A stretch of DNA of 64,000 nucleotides from Actinomycetota bacterium (GCA_028697145.1 JAQVFR010000012.1:1-64000); one strand, 5' to 3'; shown: positions 15,378 to 25,085, counted from the stretch's first letter. Made by a program: numbers and translations. The notes: generated by a model not told the origin, from the sequence alone.

Positions 15378-16751
15378 TCAGCCTCTGCCGGCGATCATCA
15401 CGCCTCCTATGGCCACGGTGGGCGCGCCGAGGCTGCCCTCGAAGGGGAGAAAGCGCAAATCTTCTCCGACCGCTACGGTGTCACGCAGAAAATCGAGGGC
15501 CTTGCCGGCCAGGGTGATCTCCCGCAGGGGCCGCACCGGCTGCCCGTTCTCGACCAGCAGCCCCAGGGCCCCCAGGGAAATCTCGCCCGAGACCGGGTTG
15601 GCGCCCGCGTGCGCGCCGACGACCTGGAGCACGAGCACGCCGTCGCCGACCTGCCGCAGGATATCGGCGCGGCAGCCCTTGCCCGGCAGCAGGAACATGT
15701 TGGTGGCCCCTACCCGCGGGCGGTCGCGGAAGCTGCCGCGGCTTGCGTTGCCCGTGCTGTCGGTGCCGGAACGCGATGCAGTGTAGGTGTTGTGCAGGTA
15801 ACCGCGCAGGACTCCCGCCTCGATCAGTTCCTTGCGCCGCGAGGGCACGCCCTCGTCGTCGAAGGGAGCGGTGGAGGGCGCGCCCTTGAGCAGCCCGTCA
15901 TCGACGAGGGTGACCATGGGATTGGCAACGGTCTCCCCTACCTTGCCCGCCAGGAAGGAACGGCCCTTGAGCACCGCCTCGGCGGAGAGTGCCGACGCCA
16001 GCATGCCCAGGAACTCCGCCGTCACGAAGCTGTCCAGGATAAGGGTGGTGCGCCGCGAGGTGATGCTGGACGAGCCGAGCAGACAGACCGCCCGTTCGGA
16101 GGCATCCGCCGCCACCGTGGCGAGGTCCAGCTGCGAGGGCCTCACGCCCAGGTCGAAGGAGAAACCGGTCTGGTACTCGTCGCCCTCGCGGGCGATGGGG
16201 AAGACGTAACAGTAACAGTCCGAGGAGCGGTAGTAGCCCGCCGCGCCGGCGGTGTTGGCCACGGCGACCCGTGACACCGTATCCGCGTATACGGCCGTCT
16301 CGACCTGGGAGATGCGCTTGTCGCTCGCCATGGCAAGGCCCTCGAGCTCCAGGGCCATCTCCACCTTCCTCGCCGAATCGGTCTCCTCGACCTCGGGGTC
16401 GTAGATGCCGAGGTCCTCGCCCGTGTATTCGCCGCGGCCGGGCAGCAGGTTGTGCTCGTCGGGAGTGCTGAAACGGGAGTTGGCCGCCGCCTCCTCGATG
16501 GCCTTGCGGATGTCCTCCCATGCCAGCCCGGTGCAATAGGAATAACCGAGGCGACCCCCGCGCAGGGCCCGCACGCCGGCGCCGCGGCTGTGGGAATAGC
16601 GCAGCCCCTCCACCTCGCCCCCGAAGGCCTTGACGGTGAGTCCGCGATGCTCCTGGACGAATATCTCCAACTCCACTCCCTCGCCAGCCAGCGAGCGCCC
16701 GCGTTCGACCCATTCCCGGGCCAGCGCCTTGAGGTCCGTTGTGGTCTCCAC
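15378..16751 (-). CDS. pmbA: PmbA/TldE-family protease subunit
   Basis: 457 residues of the PmbA/TldE family, the partner of TldD. In Escherichia coli the TldD/TldE heterodimer degrades unfolded peptides and removes leader peptides from modified peptides such as microcin B17. Family features include the N-terminal segment with GLTVKAFGGEVEGLRYS, and the C-terminal half with GVLRGYLHNTYTASR, GNASRGSF and PTVAIGGVMIAGRG. It lacks the HExxxH metal motif, as TldE subunits do; that lies in the adjacent TldD. It starts directly at the end of tldD with no spacer, so the two are translated together. Confidence 0.9.
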   Translation of the reverse strand: METTTDLKALAREWVERGRSLAGEGVELEIFVQEHRGLTVKAFGGEVEGLRYSHSRGAGVRALRGGRLGYSYCTGLAWEDIRKAIEEAAANSRFSTPDEHNLLPGRGEYTGEDLGIYDPEVEETDSARKVEMALELEGLAMASDKRISQVETAVYADTVSRVAVANTAGAAGYYRSSDCYCYVFPIAREGDEYQTGFSFDLGVRPSQLDLATVAADASERAVCLLGSSSITSRRTTLILDSFVTAEFLGMLASALSAEAVLKGRSFLAGKVGETVANPMVTLVDDGLLKGAPSTAPFDDEGVPSRRKELIEAGVLRGYLHNTYTASRSGTDSTGNASRGSFRDRPRVGATNMFLLPGKGCRADILRQVGDGVLVLQVVGAHAGANPVSGEISLGALGLLVENGQPVRPLREITLAGKALDFLRDTVAVGEDLRFLPFEGSLGAPTVAIGGVMIAGRG

Positions 16752-18152
16752 TCACATCACCTCCGTCGTTCCCCCGACGACCATTTCGCGCACGCGCAGG
16801 GTGGGCTGTCCGGTACACACCGGCACCGATTGCCCGTCCTTGCCGCACATCCCGGTATCGAAGTCGAGGTCGTCGGCGATGGCATCGATATCTGCGAGCA
16901 CACGAGGGCCGTTACCGATAAGGGTCGCCCCCTTCACCGCCTCGGCCACCTCGCCGTCCCTGATCATGTATCCCTCGGTCACCGCGAAGATGAAATCGCC
17001 CGTCACCGGGTTGACCTCGCCCCCGCCCAGCTTGCGCGCGTACAGGCCCAGCCTGGTATCCGCTATTATCTCTTCCTTCTTCGCCGTCCCCGCCTCGATA
17101 TAGGTATTGGTCATGCGGGGCACCGGCACGAAGCGGTAGGATTGGCGCCTCCCGTTGCCCGTCGCCGGGACTCCGTCCCGCATGGAACGCTTGCGGTCGT
17201 TTATGAAGTTGCGCAGCACTCCCCCTTCGATGAGGGGTGTGCGCGACGCCCTCACGCCCTCGTCGTCGTAGGAGAAGGACCCCCAGCGGTTGGTGAGGGT
17301 TGCATCGTCGTAGGCGCTGAGCAGCGGGGAGGCCACCTTATGGCCCAGCTTGTCCATGAACACCGACGCCTTCTTGTACACCGCGTCGGCCTCCAGGCTG
17401 TGGCCGCAGGCCTCGTGGAAGAGCACGCCCCCCGTACCGTTGGCGATGACCACGGCCATGGGGCCCGAGGGTGCGGGCCTCGCCTCCAGCATGGTCAGGG
17501 CCTGGGCGGCCGCCAGCCTCCCCGCCTCCTCCGGCGGAAAGAGGCGGAACAGCTCGTATCCCGACAGCATGCCCGGGGTCTCGTGCCCGGTCTGTATCTC
17601 CCCGCCCGCGGCCGCGACCACCTGCACTATCAAGCGCACGCGTGCGCGCGAGTCGCTCACCATCTCTCCCCGCGAGTTGGCCACGAAGAGCTCCTGCCGG
17701 CTGTCTCCCAGGGCCACGACTACCTGGACCACGTGCGGCCCGGATTCCCGCGCCGCCCCATCGGCGCGGCGCAGCAGCTCGATCTTTTCCTCGCGCGGAT
17801 AAGCCTCGGCATCCAGTTCCACCGGGTGCTCCTCCAGGCGGGGAAGAAACAGCAGGGGCTTCTCCAGGTCGATGGAAACGGACTCCTCCACGCGGGAAGC
17901 CGCCGCGGCCACGCGCGCCGTCTCCAGGAGCGAGTCCTCGCTGATGTCGTTGGTGTAAGCGTAGGACACGGATTCGCCGCGCAGGACGCGCACCCCGGCC
18001 CCGGTCTCGCTGCCCGAGTTGTTCTCCTCTACCTTTCCCTCCTCCAGGCGCAGGTTGTATCCCCTCCTCTTCTCCACGAAAAGATCGGCGAAGTCTCCTC
18101 CCCTGGAGAGCGCCTCTGCGATGACGCTGCGCGCCACTGCCTCCTCGATCAT
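16752..18152 (-). CDS. tldD: TldD-family metalloprotease
   Basis: 466 residues. TldD carries the catalytic zinc site of the TldD/TldE protease; the motif LFHEACGHSLEAD (HExxxH) is present near the middle. Other family segments are FVEKRRGYNLRLEEG, LRGESVSYAYTND and GGGEVNPVTGDF. The start is ATG 18152, preceded by AGGGAGG; the longer ORF reads into the kinase gene. The ATGA at this start overlaps the stop of the histidine kinase, so translation is coupled. This link to a sensor kinase is not the usual context. Confidence 0.93.
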   Translation of the reverse strand: MIEEAVARSVIAEALSRGGDFADLFVEKRRGYNLRLEEGKVEENNSGSETGAGVRVLRGESVSYAYTNDISEDSLLETARVAAAASRVEESVSIDLEKPLLFLPRLEEHPVELDAEAYPREEKIELLRRADGAARESGPHVVQVVVALGDSRQELFVANSRGEMVSDSRARVRLIVQVVAAAGGEIQTGHETPGMLSGYELFRLFPPEEAGRLAAAQALTMLEARPAPSGPMAVVIANGTGGVLFHEACGHSLEADAVYKKASVFMDKLGHKVASPLLSAYDDATLTNRWGSFSYDDEGVRASRTPLIEGGVLRNFINDRKRSMRDGVPATGNGRRQSYRFVPVPRMTNTYIEAGTAKKEEIIADTRLGLYARKLGGGEVNPVTGDFIFAVTEGYMIRDGEVAEAVKGATLIGNGPRVLADIDAIADDLDFDTGMCGKDGQSVPVCTGQPTLRVREMVVGGTTEVM

Positions 18153-20518
18153 GACGAATCCTCCCTGTCTGCTATGGGGCCAAGCGGGAGCTCGAACACG
18201 AACGCCGAACCCCCCCAGGGCCTGTTCTCGGCCCATATCCTTCCCCCGTGCGCGTTTACTATCTCTCGGCATACGAAAAGGCCGAGTCCCACCCCCGGAT
18301 AAGGCCTGCGGGATGTCGCATCGGCCTGGTAAAAACGCTCGAAGATCTTTTCCAGTTGCCGGGGGTCGATGCCTATGCCCCTGTCCTCGACGCGGACCTG
18401 CACGCTGCCGTCGCCGGCCGCGCCGGATATGCGCACCTCCCCCTGCCCTCCCGAGAACTTCACCGCGTTGGAGAGGAGGTTGGACAGCACCTGCTCGATC
18501 CTTCTCGCGTCGGCCACTACGGTGGGAAAGTCCTCGGGAAAATCGACGACCGCGGTCTGGCCGCTACTGCCGTGATGCTCCGCCGCTTTGCGCGCCAGGG
18601 CGGGGATATCGACCGCCTCCCCCCGCAGGCCGATCCTGCCCACCTCGAGCATGGAGAGGTCCAGGAGATCTTCCACCAGGGATGACAGGAACTGGGTGCG
18701 CTCCACGATCACCCGCAGGCACTGCAGCTCCTCCGCGTAAGTCAGGCTTTCGTAGTACTCGTAAGCGGTCTGGGCGTATCCGCCGATCAAAGCCAGCGGC
18801 TGTTTTAGCTCGTGTGTCACCGCCGAGATGAAGTTGGATTTCATCTCGTCGAGGCTGCGCAGCTCGAGGTTCGCCTTTTCCAGTTCGGCGATGTGCCCGC
18901 GCAGCTCCAGGTAGAGAAGGGAGTTCTCCAGGGCGATGCCGGCCTCGTCCGCCATGGCCCGCATGGTCGCTTTCACGTTCCCGGGCAGGCGCCGCTTGCG
19001 CGTGGACGCCAGGCAGACCAGCCCCAGGATGCGGGAGGGGCAGCGCAGCGGAATGGCCGCGAACGAACCTTCCTCCGCGACGATACGCCAGATAGCCGCG
19101 TCCGCTTCCGACGCCGTGCTCCAGAAAACGGCTTCCCCGCTCTCCATGATACGCCCCAGCGGGCCCTCCCCGGGAACGATGAAATCCGGGAGCCCCGGTT
19201 CACGTCCGTGAGGGCGCACGTACAGCAGCCTCCAGCCCTCGGCGCCCGCCAGGTAGCACCAGCCCTTGTCGTACTCGGAGTATTCCATGAACACGTGGAG
19301 GACCTTCTGCAGCGCCTCGTCCGGCTGCATGTGGCGCCGCAGCGAGGTGATCATCTCGTTCAGGGCGCGCAGGTCCCCAGTGCTCTCGCGCACCCTGCTC
19401 TCCATCAGTTCACGGGAACTCCTGATGGCATCGGCCATGCGGTTGAAGCTGCCCGCCAGGCTGCGCATCTCGTCCGCGCCCTGCGGTTCGACGCGGTAGT
19501 CGAGATCCCCTATGCCGAGCTTTTCCGCCCCCGTCTTCAGTTTGACCAGCGGATCGCTTATATAGCGCGAGAGGAACAGGGAGGCCACAAGCGCCGCCAA
19601 CGCCAGCCCGAGCACGATGAGGATGATCCACGCATGCAGGTAACCCAACTGGTGCAGGGCCTGGCCGGCTTCTTCCTCCACCACGAGCCCCCACCCCAGC
19701 TCCGGCATCCAGAGATAGCAGCCCAGGACGTTCTCCCCGGCGTAGTTCTCGTACTCGGCGACGCCGCTCAAACCCTGTCTCGCCCGGCGCACCCCCTCCG
19801 AGTCCATGGGCCCGGCCAGGACCTCCAGCCCCGACCCCTCGCCGGCCTTGGGTGGAAGCGTGATCAAGCGGCCCTCGCCGTTGACCAGGTAGACCTCACC
19901 GGCGATCCCCACCGTCAAAGAGCCGAGGCTCTCGCCTATCCGCTCCGGCGGCACGTCCCCGGCCAGTATCCCCGCCACCTCGCCCCCGATGATGACGGGG
20001 GTGGCCACGGTCATCACTTTCTCCTCTCCCGCGCTGCCCTCCGTCACGCGAAAGGGTATGACCACGGTCCCGCCGGGCTCCAGGCCTCGAAGCTCCTCCA
20101 TGCGTCCCGGTTTGTACTCAGGATCTGAGCTGGCCAGCAGGAGTCCATCGGGCAGAAAAACGCTGAGGCGCTTGAAGCCCGGTACGATTCCCTCCGTCTC
20201 CTCCAGTCCCGTGGCTATGCCGCTGGCCCCTTCGTACATGGAGTAGAGCTTCTCGGCGGCCCCCGCGAGCATCTTCATCTCCCCCTCCAGGGTGGGCAAC
20301 CATGCGTCTCTGATGATGCTCTTCACGCCCTCGGCGACGTTGGAGAGATTGCTGTAGGCGGAGTCCCTTATTGCCGTCCGGGCCAGGTAGTAGGCGGCCA
20401 GGCCCGCGGTCAATCCGGTGAGTATGCCCACGAGCAGCATGAACAGGAGGATCCTGCCTCGTATGCCTCTGAAGATGCTCTTCAACTGATCGGTCCCGTC
20501 CTTCGCGCCCGTCTCCAC
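18149..20518 (-). CDS. Multidomain sensor histidine kinase (Cache-HAMP-GAF-HisKA-HATPase)
   Basis: 789 residues. Order: membrane helix (about 15-40), extracytoplasmic Cache-type sensor (about 45-285), second helix (about 290-315), HAMP (ending in GSFNRMADAIR), a GAF-like domain (about 385-540, with CLASTRKRR), a short coiled coil, HisKA with the phospho-acceptor VTHELKQPL, and a HATPase domain with NLLSNAVKFS (N box), DRGIGI (G1) and GVGLGLFVC (G2). All catalytic elements look intact. The GTG start at 20518 has AAGGA upstream. No response regulator is adjacent; the output may be an unlinked regulator. The stop overlaps the tldD start. Confidence 0.92.
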   Translation of the reverse strand: METGAKDGTDQLKSIFRGIRGRILLFMLLVGILTGLTAGLAAYYLARTAIRDSAYSNLSNVAEGVKSIIRDAWLPTLEGEMKMLAGAAEKLYSMYEGASGIATGLEETEGIVPGFKRLSVFLPDGLLLASSDPEYKPGRMEELRGLEPGGTVVIPFRVTEGSAGEEKVMTVATPVIIGGEVAGILAGDVPPERIGESLGSLTVGIAGEVYLVNGEGRLITLPPKAGEGSGLEVLAGPMDSEGVRRARQGLSGVAEYENYAGENVLGCYLWMPELGWGLVVEEEAGQALHQLGYLHAWIILIVLGLALAALVASLFLSRYISDPLVKLKTGAEKLGIGDLDYRVEPQGADEMRSLAGSFNRMADAIRSSRELMESRVRESTGDLRALNEMITSLRRHMQPDEALQKVLHVFMEYSEYDKGWCYLAGAEGWRLLYVRPHGREPGLPDFIVPGEGPLGRIMESGEAVFWSTASEADAAIWRIVAEEGSFAAIPLRCPSRILGLVCLASTRKRRLPGNVKATMRAMADEAGIALENSLLYLELRGHIAELEKANLELRSLDEMKSNFISAVTHELKQPLALIGGYAQTAYEYYESLTYAEELQCLRVIVERTQFLSSLVEDLLDLSMLEVGRIGLRGEAVDIPALARKAAEHHGSSGQTAVVDFPEDFPTVVADARRIEQVLSNLLSNAVKFSGGQGEVRISGAAGDGSVQVRVEDRGIGIDPRQLEKIFERFYQADATSRRPYPGVGLGLFVCREIVNAHGGRIWAENRPWGGSAFVFELPLGPIADREDSS

Positions 20519-20751
20519 GGTTCCTTTCCCGGGCTCCTATATTATAGGATAAGTGCCCTTTTCGCCCCCGGAGGCTGAACATGTTCCGGGAACGGGGTGG
20601 CCGGGTTAAGGGTGATTGCGCCGGGCCGGCACCATTGGTACCGGGGGGAGTCCTTCATCGCGTCCGCACGCGCCTTCCGGGCGCAGCGCTCATTCCAAAG
20701 CGGCAATGCTTTTTGCCTCCGCCGTGAAGACGCGGTCTCCGTGGAAGGGGA

Positions 20752-21222
20752 TCAGCCCTTTTTCGCCAGCTTCCTGCCCAGCTCTTCCAGCCGGGCCACG
20801 TCCTTTTCGGAAGCCTGCGGTCCCTTCCACAGGCTCAGGGGCGCTCCGGCTTTGAACGCGACGCCCGGCAGCACCCTGGCCTTCCTTCGCTTGAGGAGCC
20901 GCTTCATGCGGCGCAGGGTCTTCCTGCCCCCGAAGGCCGCGTAAGAACTGAAAGTGGTGGCGGTCTTCCCCTTCAGCGCTTTCCTGTTCAGGCCGCGTAT
21001 GAATCTCCTGACCGCGCGCGCCGGCCTGGAACCACGCGTCGGGCTTCCCACCGCGATCATCGCATAGCCCCGGATCTCATCGGGGCTTACCTCGCTCACC
21101 CGTTTCACCGTGGCCTTTACCTTGCGCGATTCCAGCCCCCTCGCGACCGCCTCGGCGGCGCCCGCCGTGTGCCCCGTCTTGGAGTGATAGACCACCAACG
21201 CCTGTTTCTTCTTGCCCAACAT
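20752..21222 (-). CDS. Flavodoxin-domain protein
   Basis: 156 residues. The N-terminal LVVYHSKTGHTAGAAEAV is the FMN phosphate-binding loop of flavodoxins; AVGSPTRGSRPARAVRRFI and FSSYAAFGG match the later flavin-binding loops. The protein is unusually basic, with many Lys and Arg in the second half, unlike typical acidic flavodoxins. It may be a stand-alone electron carrier or a flavodoxin-like oxidoreductase. The ATG at 21222 has GGAGGGAG upstream. It lies between two histidine kinase genes on the same strand, with about 60 bases to the upstream one. Confidence 0.85.
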   Translation of the reverse strand: MLGKKKQALVVYHSKTGHTAGAAEAVARGLESRKVKATVKRVSEVSPDEIRGYAMIAVGSPTRGSRPARAVRRFIRGLNRKALKGKTATTFSSYAAFGGRKTLRRMKRLLKRRKARVLPGVAFKAGAPLSLWKGPQASEKDVARLEELGRKLAKKG

Positions 21223-21282
21223 GCTCTCCCTCCCTGTTATCCCCGTTCCATGCTCCCGTTCCTCGCCCCCCGGCGGTCGTGC

Positions 21283-23076
21283 TCAACCCTCGGCGGAAAC
21301 GGCCTCCAGGGGCAGAGAAAACGCGATCACCGTCCCCAGTCCTTGCTCGTCCTCGAGCCATACCTCGCCCTCATGCGCCTCCACGAAAGTGCGCACGATA
21401 TAGAGCCCCAATCCCAACCCGCGCTCCATCCCCTCGGCCTTGCTCTGGGTGAACTTCTCGAAGAGCCGGTCCCTCTTCTCCGGCGGCACGCCGGGACCCA
21501 TGTCCTTCACCCTGACCACGGCTTTTCCGTCCATGATGTCACCGGTGAGTATGACCTGGGATCCGGGGGGGCTGAAGCGGAAGGCGTTGTCGAGGAGGTT
21601 GATCACCACCTGCTTTATCTTGTCCCAGTCCACCTCCATCTCCATGTGCCTGACCGAGGTCACCAGGCGTATGAGCCGGGCGCCGGGGGCCATGGCCATC
21701 TCCCTGGTAACATCGGAGAGAAGGGCCACCAGGTCTCCGCGCTGCCGGTGCAGAAAGAGGCGCTCCGATTCGATGCGGCTCAGATCCAGGACGTTCTCGA
21801 CCATGCGGTTGAGGCGGTTACATTCCCGCAGCACGTGTTCTATGCATTCCAGCTTTCGCTCCTCCTCCATCTTGTTCCAGTGGTCTTTCAAGGCCGCCGC
21901 ATAGCTGTAGATGACCGTGAGCGGCGAACGCAGTTCGTGTCCGACCACGCCGACCAGTTCGGTCTTCAGGGTATCGAGCTCGCGCAGGCGGCGGTTTGCC
22001 TCCTCGAGCAGCAGGTTCCTCTCTTGCAGCTCGCGCTCCATCCGCCTCGCCCCGGTGACGTCCCGGGCGATGACCAGGGCGATACCGTCCTCCCCCTTGA
22101 GGCGCGTGGCGGTGATCTGCACGACAAGAGGCCTGGCGCCCGGCTGCTCAAGGGTGATCTCCATGTACTGGATCTTTTCGCCTTCCATCCCCCTGACCAC
22201 GGCATCCGCCACCTTCGCCCGGTCCTGCGGCGTCAGAAACTCTAGATAACCCCTGCCCAGCAGCTTCCGCAGCCTGAATCCCCTGATCTCCTCCACTTCC
22301 GTGGAGATGGCGAGGATGTTTCCCTCCCTGTCAACGGTGAAGAGGATGTCGAAGCTGGACTCGAGCAGCCTGCGGAAGCCCTCCTCCGCCATCTCCAGTT
22401 TCCGCTCCCTCAGGCCCAGCTCCTCCAGGGCGCGCAGGTGTTCGCGGCGTATGCGCAGAAGGCCGCCGACCATGATGTCGTATCCGAAGAAGAGTTCGAA
22501 GCCGAGCATGCCGTAGGTGTGGAAATGAAATGGATCCAAGTCCAGAAGCAGGGTTATGATATGGATGCCGGCGCCGATGGCTATGGACAGGGTGCCCAGT
22601 ATGGCCCAAATCATCTCCCGGCTCTTCTCCCTCAGATAGGCACGGAAGGTGAGCGCCACTATGCCCCCCATGCCCGCCATGTAGTTGACGGTGAAGCAGG
22701 CATGATAAACGGTGTTCAGCCTGAGGGACCCCAGGAAGGGGGGGATGGCCAGGAGAAGCGCGGCAGGATACATGGCTGCCCACAGCAGGCGCGGCTCGCG
22801 ATACCCGCGATAGGTGTATGACACGACGAAATGCCAGGCGAGGGCGATGCTGAGAGCGCCGAGCGCCCATCCCGTCGAGTCCACCCAGGCCGCAGTGGTC
22901 AATTCGGGATCGGCGAACTCGAATCCCTTCCACAACGCCAGCAACAGGCAGAGGAAGCCGAACAGCTTGCCGCTCCGTTCGCGCCAGTAAGTGGCCAGGA
23001 CGATGAACCCCAGGATGAGCGATCCCGTGACGACGACTACCTCGACCACGTTCGTTAAGTTGACCGGCAGGGTCAC
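21283..23076 (-). CDS. Membrane sensor histidine kinase with PAS domain
   Basis: 597 residues. The N-terminal 210 residues contain about six or seven membrane helices forming a membrane-embedded sensor. A PAS domain follows (about 225-345, starting at SSFDILFTVDREGNILAIS), then a short coiled coil, HisKA with GVVGHELRSPLTV, and HATPase with NLLDNAFRFS, KDMGPGVP and GLGLGLYIV. Start GTG 23076 with GGGAGGA upstream. Catalytic motifs are intact. No response regulator is adjacent. It shares the HisKA/HATPase layout but not the sensor with the kinase at 18149. Confidence 0.92.
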   Translation of the reverse strand: MTLPVNLTNVVEVVVVTGSLILGFIVLATYWRERSGKLFGFLCLLLALWKGFEFADPELTTAAWVDSTGWALGALSIALAWHFVVSYTYRGYREPRLLWAAMYPAALLLAIPPFLGSLRLNTVYHACFTVNYMAGMGGIVALTFRAYLREKSREMIWAILGTLSIAIGAGIHIITLLLDLDPFHFHTYGMLGFELFFGYDIMVGGLLRIRREHLRALEELGLRERKLEMAEEGFRRLLESSFDILFTVDREGNILAISTEVEEIRGFRLRKLLGRGYLEFLTPQDRAKVADAVVRGMEGEKIQYMEITLEQPGARPLVVQITATRLKGEDGIALVIARDVTGARRMERELQERNLLLEEANRRLRELDTLKTELVGVVGHELRSPLTVIYSYAAALKDHWNKMEEERKLECIEHVLRECNRLNRMVENVLDLSRIESERLFLHRQRGDLVALLSDVTREMAMAPGARLIRLVTSVRHMEMEVDWDKIKQVVINLLDNAFRFSPPGSQVILTGDIMDGKAVVRVKDMGPGVPPEKRDRLFEKFTQSKAEGMERGLGLGLYIVRTFVEAHEGEVWLEDEQGLGTVIAFSLPLEAVSAEG

Positions 23077-23568
23077 GGCAATCGTCCTCCCACTATCACG
23101 CCTTTGCCGCCATCATGCGATTATTCTACCTGATAATACTCACTGGGGGTCAGGTCTTGTTTTTTGCATACCGCGGTATGTTGCCTGTTGGCAAATGGGG
23201 TTTTGTCGCGTTCGTGCAAAACGTGACCCCCCATGGCTTGTGTCCGAGCGGTTCACGTCCTTCCCGGCGTTGCCCTGGGAGGGGCGGGGTCTCAAGCGGT
23301 TGGGGTGGCTGTCTATATGGCGTTGGTCTCGAGGTAATGGGTGTTGTTGTCTGGTCTTGTCATTTCGCGCCTCCGGCTCCGCCTGCGGCGCAAAACGCAA
23401 GACCAGACCCCGCCCTACGGGGAAAAGAACGAGCCGGGATGCGCAGACGGATGGGCGATTGAGCGAACGCCGGGTGCTCAGACCGGCAGGTTATGTATCG
23501 TTACGCCGGGCTTCAGGTAATGGGGGTTGGGGCCAGGATAAATCCTGGCCCACAGCGCTGCGCGTCGC
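23077..23568. other. Gene-free repeat-rich spacer
   Basis: About 490 bases between the second histidine kinase and the FAD oxidoreductase. It holds an 85-bp repeat (23146-23230) with a degenerate extension to about 23308 that also follows the copy at 29.5 kb. An inverted pair TGGTCTTG/CAAGACCA at about 23352-23397 resembles 140-190, and the second copy of the 122-bp repeat lies at the end. No gene is supported; listed ORFs differ between repeat copies. Confidence 0.65.
23146..23230 (+). repeat. 85-bp palindromic repeat, copy A
   Basis: Begins GGGGTCAGGTCTTG and ends ACGTGACCCC, giving imperfect terminal inverted repeats; an inner TTTTGCAT near the left end pairs with the GTGCAAAA near the right end. 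The centre-left holds a perfect 14-bp palindrome CATACCGCGGTATG. Three further copies of exactly 85 bp in the same orientation occur at 27826, 29491 and 62868. No transposase is present; it resembles a REP or MITE-type element. Confidence 0.85.
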
Positions 23569-23569
23569 T
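23448..23569 (+). repeat. 122-bp interspersed repeat, copy 2
   Basis: Near-identical to bases 1-122, including the inverted repeat around GCCAGGATAAATCCTGGC. It abuts the stop codon of the FAD oxidoreductase gene on the minus strand, and the hairpin could act as its transcription terminator although it lacks a T-run. Confidence 0.85.
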
Positions 23570-25065
23570 CAGGCGAAGTCGCGCAGGATAAGGTCGCTAG
23601 CCACTATGCCGGAGCCCACCGTCGGGGCCACCCCTCCCCCCAGGTGTGTTGAAGCGCCCGTGAGATATAAGCCCTTGAGCACCCGCGAGCGGGCGCCGGG
23701 GCGGAAGGCGGCGGAGCAGGTGATGTCGCTCTGCAGCCCGTAGACGGCGCCGTTGGGGTGCAACAGCAGCCGCTCGAAGTCCTTGGGGGTGTTTACCTGC
23801 GCTAACCGGATGTTCTCGCGCAGGTGGAGGTCGAAGTTCTTTTCCAGCAGCCCCAGCATCATGTCCAGGTACCTCTCCTTGTAGCCGTCCCAGTCCCCGT
23901 CCGCGAGGTGATAAGGCGCGAAGGAGACGAGGTTCAGACAGTGGTGGCCTTCGGGCGCGAGGGACGGGTCGGCGTGGGTCGGCCACGAGATGAGCATGAA
24001 GCCGCCGTCGGGCACCCTGTTGTCCTTGTAGTCCTCGAACCAGATACGGTTCATCTCGTCCAGGGTCGCGTAGCAGAAGGAGTGATGCGCGTCCAGGTCC
24101 GGTTTGCTGTCCAGGCCAAGCATGATCATGGGGGCGGGAATGGACACGTTGTAGCTATTGATGGCCCTCTTTGCCCAGGCGGGGAGCTTCTCCTCGCCCA
24201 CCAGGTCGAGGTAGAGGGTCTTGGCATTGATGTTGGAGACCACGATGCTGGAGCGGATCTCGGTGCCGTCCGCCAGCCGCACGCCGCAGGCTCGCCCGCC
24301 GTCGGTGAGCACCTTGACCACGCGCGAGTTGAAACGTATGTCCCCGCCGAACTCCCTGAAGGCGGTGGCGATGCCCTCGGGGATGCCGCTCATGCCGCCG
24401 CGGGGGTAATAGATGCCCTCGTGCTCGGAGTAGGCGAGGAAGGCCACGTAGCCGGGGCACAGCGCCGGGGGGAGGCCCACGAAGTAGGACTGCAGGCTCA
24501 TGGAGGCGCGCACGGTGTCGTTCTTGAAGAACTTGCACAGCACGCTCTCGAAATTGAGGACCATGTACTTGAAGTACTTGGCGAGCTTGGGGTTGGCGAT
24601 GGCCACCTTGACGAGGTCCTTCATGGTACCCATGGATTCCGACATCACCTTGCCGAAGGCGAAGTTGATGGCCTCGGAGCCCACCTCGGAGAAACGGTCC
24701 CACGCCCTGGCGTCCTCCTCCGAGAACTGGGAGATGACCTCGCGCGTGCCCTCGGCGCTCACCGGGTAGGAGAAGCGCCTGCCGTCGGCGGTGAAGAAGC
24801 CGTAGATGGGGTCGATGGGTATGAAATCTATGAAGTCCTCGGTCTTGCGGCCCAGCTTCTTGAAGAGGTCGTCTATGACCCAGTCCAGCTCCACGATGCT
24901 CGCCCCGATGTCGAAGCGGTATCCCTCATGGTCGTACGAGGAGCAGCACCCGCCCACCTGCCCGGTGTTCTCCACTACCAGCGTGCGGTACCCGTTCTTC
25001 GCCAGCACGGCCGCGCTGGAAAGACCTCCCAGCCCGGCGCCGATGACAACGGCGTCGTAATCCAT
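23569..25065 (-). CDS. Phytoene desaturase/retinol saturase-like FAD oxidoreductase
   Basis: 498 residues of the NAD(P)/FAD amine-oxidase/phytoene desaturase superfamily. The N-terminal Rossmann fold reads AVVIGAGLGGLSSAAVLAKN with the acidic ENTGQVGG segment; the C-terminal FAD contact is LYLTGASTHLGGGVAPTVGSG. Members desaturate or saturate carotenoids and polyprenoids; the substrate here is unknown and no carotenoid synthesis gene is nearby. The ATG at 25065 is preceded by GGAAAGGAGG at ideal distance; the upstream ORF extension is a different frame that covers a micro-gene. Transcription probably starts at the strong promoter at 25330-25358. Confidence 0.87.
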   Translation of the reverse strand: MDYDAVVIGAGLGGLSSAAVLAKNGYRTLVVENTGQVGGCCSSYDHEGYRFDIGASIVELDWVIDDLFKKLGRKTEDFIDFIPIDPIYGFFTADGRRFSYPVSAEGTREVISQFSEEDARAWDRFSEVGSEAINFAFGKVMSESMGTMKDLVKVAIANPKLAKYFKYMVLNFESVLCKFFKNDTVRASMSLQSYFVGLPPALCPGYVAFLAYSEHEGIYYPRGGMSGIPEGIATAFREFGGDIRFNSRVVKVLTDGGRACGVRLADGTEIRSSIVVSNINAKTLYLDLVGEEKLPAWAKRAINSYNVSIPAPMIMLGLDSKPDLDAHHSFCYATLDEMNRIWFEDYKDNRVPDGGFMLISWPTHADPSLAPEGHHCLNLVSFAPYHLADGDWDGYKERYLDMMLGLLEKNFDLHLRENIRLAQVNTPKDFERLLLHPNGAVYGLQSDITCSAAFRPGARSRVLKGLYLTGASTHLGGGVAPTVGSGIVASDLILRDFA

Positions 25066-25085
25066 CGTCGCCTCCTTTCCGTGTA

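Noticed and set aside
16452-18302. 616-residue plus-strand ORF
   Set aside because: Antisense to tldD and pmbA, with no recognisable domain.
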